64,000 nucleotides of DNA, taken from the NCBI GenBank assembly GCA_020744425.1, contig JAGMUV010000003.1, positions 496,001-560,000 of the forward strand, given 5' to 3'. This DNA is from Dactylonectria macrodidyma (lineage: Eukaryota; Ascomycota; Sordariomycetes; Hypocreales; Nectriaceae). The notes under the pieces are model-generated. The model made no database searches. It worked only from the letters and a program-made list of their open reading frames with translations, and was not told the origin of the DNA. Of the stretch, positions 58,199 to 64,000 are shown in pieces. A program made the translations under genes and the position numbers. Each line of letters begins with the position of its first letter. The first letter of the stretch is position 1.

Positions 58199-59836
58199 AG
58201 TTATTATCGCTGGCCAGGGTAGATGTCGCCAGTAAAACCTGCATCTCATAAGGCTCGACAGCCCGTGATTGGAATGGATTGCGAGGAGGGACAGACAAGG
58301 GTGTTACCTTATTTCCTGCCCAAGACCATGGCAGACCCATACTGTAATTAGTGCTTATGACAAAATGATGCACCGCACTAAAAAATCCTCGACATATCAC
58401 CCCGTTGAAATGCGACTCTCCTGCTTTGTTATTCTACAATTCGGTGGTTTTGCCCGTCGACACATACGATCAGGTGCTCATGTGACGGCCTCGCCCAGTA
58501 ACCAGTGGCCCCAGGCATCGCCTAGAAAAGCACAGCACGAAACTGAATGGAGCGTCATGTGACTGGGACAGGTGGAACGCAATAGAGTGTGGCGGATGTA
58601 CGGCGCTGGGCACTGAATGGGAGGGATCCGTGGACTACAGAGACCTGTCGTGGGTCATCGAGGGTCATCGAGGGCGATTGGGTCGACGCTGGAGAGCTCG
58701 GAGAAGCCCAGGAACAGCAGGAAAAACTACCGAGGAGGAGAGGACAAACACGGAGAGGTGCATTACTAAGGGTAATGTGGCTGTGCGTGGCATTCCGTGC
58801 TGAACAGGGGTCGAGGACGACCCCGCAACCCCGCACCCCCAAATGTCAAGTCTGGCGGGATCGATTGCACCCTAATGTCTCTGTGGACTTGCTCATCATT
58901 TGCTTGCGGCTCTTGTGCTAATAAGGCATATTTTGAAACAGGACTTCATACACACCGGGGGTCCTAGACTCCCGGGAGTGTGGGCAACTCCCGTTCTGCC
59001 ACAGAAGCAGCAGCCCTCGCAGCGACAGCTGCAATCACAACCGCATTATCCACACTTAATTAGAGGCTGCCTTACGTCTGTGTGAAACGCCTTGATAGTG
59101 GCCGCAACACCCGACGTGCTGGCTGCATAGATGGCCCGCTAAGGACGGGACCTCCTGGTCCTGGATTGCGTACATTCACCCTGCCCTGGTGCATCCATGA
59201 GTTGTCGTGAGTATCAGAAAAACGATGTGGGATTGCGAATGCCGTCCTTCCAAGCCCCCTAAAGGCAGTAAAAAGCAGGGCGCCCCGGGCCTCACGAACC
59301 ATTCACATCCATCCAAATACCGGACCGAGAGTCAAGTGAGCTGCGGCCTATGTACGTGTGTCGTTCTTCACCTATCCCAAGGTAGACCTCGCTGACCGTG
59401 CTAATGAGATATCTCACCAATAGCAAAGGCCCATACTTCGACTGCCGATGTGACAACCAATCGTGATGATGGCCCAGCGCTGGGCGTAAGAAAAGCTTTG
59501 TGATTGGGTTAAGCTAAGAGACATCCTATGCGTTGGGACGAAACCACGCTAATTTTACTCGTATTGCGACCGCCGGTTTTTTTGTGGGCTAGGCCGGGAA
59601 ACAAACTTGAACGCGGGGATTGTCATATTTAAACTGGACGTAATGGCCGAATTTCGAGCAGCTTTTCATGACTCATTTCGGATCAGCCATACCTCTTAGC
59701 TAGCTCTGTCAATATTTTTGGGGGCTTTTTCTTGCCGCGAGAAATTCCTCCAACGCCAACAGCTACCAGGAACAAGCTGTGACAGTCTCTCTTATACAGT
59801 ATAAGGTGCGCGTCCACATACGCAGCCACACTCAAG
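58199..59836. other. Intergenic between the two small-gene copies
   Basis: About 1.6 kb. Downstream of copy 1, tgcatctc and cgattgg-type phrases recur downstream of copy 2, so the duplication extends past the stop. A short near-repeat, ggtcatcgag, occurs twice at 58651-58672. No gene is supported. Confidence 0.5.
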
Positions 59837-60171
59837 ATGAACGAGTCAGTCCAATTTTTCCTATTATTCGAAATTCCCTGCCCAAACCTATTTCTTTCAG
59901 CTCTGTTTACTTTCGTCATGTCTTCGTATCCGACCATCCTAACATGCATTGAGAAATCAGGTCTAGTAACAGCACCGGCGTCCTCTACAAGGAGCAGAGC
60001 GCCACACCGTCCGTTACTATGAAGCAGTTTTTAGCGGAGGTGAATCTACCACACCATCGCCCTCCTCCCGGGTTCCAGCCAACCAGGTCGTCTGCTACTG
60101 CTGTTACAGCTGGGCAAGCCAGGGCTGAGAGCATCATTGCAGAGCTGGAGCGGGTTCTGCAGTCCCCATGA
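59837..60171 (+). CDS. Small uncharacterised protein, copy 2 of a duplicated pair
   Basis: Model: exon 1 59837-59844, intron 59845-59960, exon 2 59961-60171, giving 72 residues. The N-terminal MNESSNSTGVLYKEQS is less like copy 1, but from MKQFLAEVN on it matches: PHHRPPPGFQPT is identical, and GQARAESIIAELE corresponds. The intron sizes (116 and 119 bp) and both splice borders agree between copies. Copy 2 lacks the acidic/Gly-rich insert of copy 1. Whether both are expressed is unknown. No recognised domain. Start and donor are tentative, as for copy 1. Confidence 0.6.
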
Positions 60172-62652
60172 GCGGCTCTAGTCGATGTATGTATCGTCCA
60201 GTGTGACTTGCATCTCGGGAATTTGACGACGGATTGTCGAAACAGACCTCGCGATTGGCCGGCATTTCTGTTGCTTGATACAATTAACTGCCCAGCATCA
60301 TGAGAGAGATATTGTAGCATGATGATATCTAGTAACAAAACCATGCATCCACTCAAGATCTTCGAGCTATTGCCCTATTGAAATCTGAATTCCCTACCTA
60401 ATTCTGCTGATGGTTACTCCTCCGTCAGCTGTCATTCCTGAAATACTTGACCACCCCGCAATCCCCAACCTCAATCACACGCTCATATATAAAATATATC
60501 TACAAACCTTACTAAAAAGAGTTATGAAGTAATACGGGTGATCCTAATATAATTGAAAAGAAATGTGAATTTATAGAGATTCTACTAGTTATGACCCCCT
60601 AGTCCTAATACGGGTCGTGCCAATTTTCTCGGTGTATTTAGAAAAGATGGTAAGGTTGTCCTCCATCTTTCCCCAACCTAGGTCATTATTAGCGACACCA
60701 CCCTGACTAATATACCCGCTCTCGGGTGCGTCTTCATATTGACGCGGGAAGTCGGCGCGTGCGTTTGAGCTCCTTTTTGAGGAACAAGTTACCGCAGCCA
60801 AGATAGGTTGCTGTGATGGAGAAGCTTTTGTAGTTCTTGGATTCACACAAGGCGTCATGAATCGTAACTCTCTGCCCAGAATCGGCAATTAAACCCTTGC
60901 AATAGGGTCCATGAGGCCAAGGTAAATGGTATCCATCAACTGGGTAAGCTTCGGCGCTTTCACCCCGCAGGATGATACATGATGATAATTGCCGAAACGA
61001 GCGGTGTTGTTGCTCACCTACCCAACTGTGCGCCGTTGTTTCGTGCCTAGTCGTGCAAGCCCGATATCTCCAACTGGGCTCTGGTGCGCGGGATGGGGAG
61101 CGATGGGGCGAATTACGGTTGCAGTCCGGTAATTAAGGGTGCAAACACACCTGAGCTGGCATTGATGATTAGGTACAAAGAAGGCATGTTGCGAGCGCTT
61201 ACTGGATAGGGCTGCTCCTGCAGAGACTGCAATAAAAAGAAGGGACAAATAATGTAGGGACAACTTTTTTTTTCTTGGCAGAGTGAAAAGAACACGGGGG
61301 TTGCAATCGATTAGAAGTAGGTTTTAGAGTGTAGCGTGTCTTAAGGGACAGACATCAGTACACCCTGACAATGATAAGAGTATAAAATGGTACACATGGG
61401 GCGATATTTTAGATTGGCAAGGACACCAGCTAATGTTCAAGGATCATTGCTACATCGAACTCCGCAGGAGTTAGGATAATCCATCTCAAATTGATGAGCA
61501 TCAACCTTTGGATCTAGAATATTTGCAGCTGAGAACAATGAAGCCATGAGATCACCGGGATGGTGGCGATTTAAAGCCATTGCTATGGCGCTTGCAACTG
61601 GAAAGAGTGGCTCAAGAAAGACGCGCAGAAAGACAATTCCTTACTTGATGAAATGCTTCTTGAGTGCTCTGAGAAGAACTTTTCTTGCATTCTGAGGAGC
61701 GTAGAATATATAATAATGTTTAGTACAGTCAGTTTAATCTACTCTCCCACCACCTGCCAATCAGAACAAGCAACTGCCGCAAATACATTTCTTCTCTAGG
61801 CATCACCAGTTCCCCCTTTGCCGAGTCCTTCCCTTCGCATGCCGTTCAGACTTCTAGATACCTAAGGTATTCTAGCTTGCTATAACTGATGATGTAGCTA
61901 TCGAAATGGGATACTCCATAACACGGAGCTGTTATCATATTAATTGCTTCGTATATGATCTTTCAACAACAATCTGGTTTATCACTTTTTTATTTCACGA
62001 CTCTATCCCTAGGGACCTAGCAGGAGTGTCTGGAACCTTGAATACGACAGAGAGTCCAATCAATTCCAGACGCTAAGCCCAGTAAGTCAAGATTGACAAA
62101 AAATGACAGGCAGAGGTCAGACCCACCCATCTGCCGCATTGCCGCGACGCACCGCGTATCTGGGCAATTCAGGATCGAGACCTAAGCAGACGAAGCTGAG
62201 CATTGGGTGGAGACTGTAGGTACAAGGCCGCGAAGCAAGAGGTCATGGAGACCCGAGAGAGCCTAGAATTATGCATGCGTTAGTAGGAAACCGCTGTCTA
62301 TAAGGGTCGGCAAGCAATTGTAAATAGTAATTAGGGAGAGAAAGCGGGAAATCTGGGGGCTGCTAGTCAGCGTCGTTGACGTTGGCGAAGTGGGCCACCG
62401 CGGATTTAACACTGATCCGAGGGGCTTCGGCTGTTCGCCGGAGCCCGTTATCCGGGCATAATCATTTAGACGATTACAACCGCGTAGGATAAAATCAATC
62501 TATCTCTTGAGAAATGAGATTGGAAGCTGGTACTAGAGGAGTTGATATGTTCCAATTGGTGAGGAGAGTTAGACGTTAAGCTTAAAGGGGTGAGGAGGCG
62601 GTAAAGAAGCACAATCCCAACTATATCGTCACACTCGACACCCGTCGCCAAT
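60172..62652. other. Gene-poor region
   Basis: About 2.5 kb with no supported gene. A mildly AT-rich patch at 60480-60600 may be an old repeat. The minus-strand frame 60589-60888 (99 codons) and 61018-61295 have no recognisable content. No RNA gene or CRISPR-like array was seen. Confidence 0.45.
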
Positions 62653-62799
62653 TGTTATAACATTATGTTGGATAGCGTACGGCACATTCGATCCAGAGAT
62701 TAATGCTCAATAAGGTGTGGACCCTGAATCTGTTGATTGTCTTGATCTAGGATGCCTCCGGCCCCCTCTTTTCTCAGAGGGGTTTTATGTCATCTGACA
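62653..62799 (-). repeat. Possible short LTR remnant
   Basis: On the minus strand the segment starts TGTCAGATGACATAAAACC (62799) and ends in the palindrome TGTTATAACA (62653-62662), followed by attggcgac, which resembles a primer-binding region. Size about 147 bp. No target duplication or second LTR is visible, so this is a weak call. Confidence 0.28.
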
Positions 62800-62809
62800 C
62801 CCCCTCTGA
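62763..62809. other. Nested inverted repeats
   Basis: agagggg (62776-62782) can pair with cccctct on either side (62763-62769 and 62801-62807), giving two mutually exclusive hairpins with loops of 6 and 18 bases. Seen directly; function unknown. Confidence 0.45.
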
Positions 62810-63552
62810 CTAAGGTCAGGATATCGATCTATCAGAGGTTTCGTAATATAGGGTCACAATCCAACACATTACATGAGGCAAGTTTGGAGTCATTGGGTAT
62901 GTTGAACCGTCTTAGGCAAGGGAGGCTAGGAGGCGGGTACGATGGGTTGTCTTACTCGTGGCGACCCTAGCATCGGCGTGAAGAGGGAGGAGAGTTTGAG
63001 CCATTCGCGGTTGCCAAGGTAGACGGGCTAGCCTTTGCAGAGCTAGGACACGACGAGACGAGCGCGGAGTTCGGTCTCGGAGCCGTTGATGGGAGAGTAG
63101 TAGCGATGAGTCAAGTCTGCGTTGGTGGTTATGATGGGTGAGATGGCGAGGGGAGACGCTGAGAAGGGTACCGGGAGGTATGATGAGGTTGAGATGAAGA
63201 TGGACTGAGCGGCTTCTATTTTATCTGCTCGTATACGAGATAGGAGTGTGATTGTCTTAAGCTCTTATGAACAACAGCAGGTATTGAAGCTTACAGGGTT
63301 GGGATAGTACTAGAGCAAACCTTTCAATATTTTAAGCAAGCAAGCATGTCAGCCAAACATGAGGTTCTACGATCATAGCTAAGTATCCTAAAAACACAAA
63401 CGTATGCGATTGATGTGTGTCTGTTAATTGCCATCTACACATACCAACCATCCAAACAGCCACGATTGAAGAGACAACTCAACGTAACCTCAGCAAGCTT
63501 TCGGCAACACGCATAAACATCTAGAATAGAAACAAACACGCCGTGCATTTCT
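62810..63552. other. Intergenic with a degenerate coding-like stretch
   Basis: On the minus strand 63200-63000 reads almost openly in one frame (for example HRYYSPINGSETELRARL), then hits two stops. It may be a broken exon; no family recognised. The rest is 3' region of the gene at the right edge. Confidence 0.3.
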
Positions 63553-63999
63553 CTAAACTAGTTTGACTTCAGAGATCTTATCAAGATCGTCAGGGCCAAA
63601 GGTTTCTCGTCCACACAGGAGAAACCCGATCCTTCTGAATGTCCCCATCTCAGAACCCGTCGGTTCGACAATGAGTGCGAAATATGTCGAATCAGCGTCA
63701 TCCTCAGTGGGTGCCGTTCGTACCATGATCAGAGCAAACAACTGCATGGCGCGGACCTTATCCGCCGACACTTTAGAATTCCGATCTATCACATCAAATC
63801 CCGCGTAGCACCCTTCGTCACCATCCAGAGTCTGAAGAAACATGTGTCCCGTCGGTCCCTTGGCGTCCGAGAGGGCCAGAGGCACGAGCGGCGCCTTGAG
63901 TCGAAGCCAGCCGTTCTTTACTCTGCCGAATGGATTGCCTCCGTCAACTTCAACGTGCGAATCAATCGCTGTGGCGAGATAGTCGTTTCCAGAGAAGCC
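63553..63999 (-). CDS. HET-type protein, C-terminal fragment (5' end outside window)
   Basis: The frame is open from base 63999 to the stop at 63553, 148 codons. It contains V.DGGNPFGRVKNGWLRLKAPL near the start, then CYAGFDVIDR and FALIMVRT, and ends FRRIGFLLCGRETF...DLDKISEVKLV. This is the pattern of the C-terminal region shared by many fungal HET-domain proteins; the HET domain itself would lie beyond the right edge. Coding status is firm, the family name is inference. Stop position is certain; start is outside. Confidence 0.8.
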   Translation of the reverse strand, partial: GFSGNDYLATAIDSHVEVDGGNPFGRVKNGWLRLKAPLVPLALSDAKGPTGHMFLQTLDGDEGCYAGFDVIDRNSKVSADKVRAMQLFALIMVRTAPTEDDADSTYFALIVEPTGSEMGTFRRIGFLLCGRETFGPDDLDKISEVKLV

Positions 64000-64000
64000 G

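Noticed and set aside
60589..60888. 99-codon minus-strand frame
   Set aside because: No recognisable family and partly AT-rich repeat-like surroundings.

Overview
The window looks like a filamentous ascomycete chromosome segment (Pezizomycotina, most likely a Sordariomycete; I do not assign a genus). Genes have short GT-AG introns, mostly 50-130 bp. The gene families are typical of these fungi: HET, NACHT, Clr5-ankyrin, acuF-type zinc finger, Zn2Cys6 factor, NmrA-like and HRI1-like proteins. Two AT-rich blocks carry the dense C-to-T and G-to-A decay expected of repeat-induced point mutation (RIP). All exon coordinates come from hand splicing and each model closes in frame.

Layout. 1-5.15 kb is a transposon nest: the un-RIPed 3' end of a Fot1/pogo-type transposase abuts a RIP-degraded Ty1/copia element on the minus strand, which abuts a second AT-rich remnant with a similar terminal repeat. 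6.5-12 kb holds a secreted cysteine-rich protein, an ankyrin protein and a maltose/galactoside-type O-acetyltransferase. 13.4-46.6 kb is an island of proteins of the kinds used in fungal allorecognition and immunity: an acuF-type zinc-finger protein, a two-part protein with a subtilisin (S8) domain, a 285-aa candidate gasdermin-like protein, a Tubby-like membrane protein, a HET protein, a short NACHT protein, a small membrane protein, a Clr5-ankyrin gene and a relic of a NACHT-ankyrin gene. The Clr5-ankyrin gene is split by a complete 12.2-kb Ty3/gypsy element with 577-bp LTRs and a 4-bp target duplication; removing the element restores one frame of 1,234 residues.

47.4-57.2 kb is more ordinary: an NmrA-like protein, HRI1-like protein, Zn2Cys6 factor divergent from a secreted PAF-acetylhydrolase-like enzyme, an SRPBCC-fold protein and cytosolic glutamyl-tRNA synthetase. 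57.2-63.5 kb is gene-poor but contains two diverged copies of a small uncharacterised gene whose core peptide is conserved through silent changes. A HET-type C-terminal fragment runs off the right end.

The most promising candidate system is the convergent pair at 17.2-21.6 kb: an S8 protease with an intact catalytic triad beside a small protein that resembles, in my reading, fungal gasdermin-like proteins, which are known to be activated by neighbouring proteases. This needs a structure prediction to confirm.
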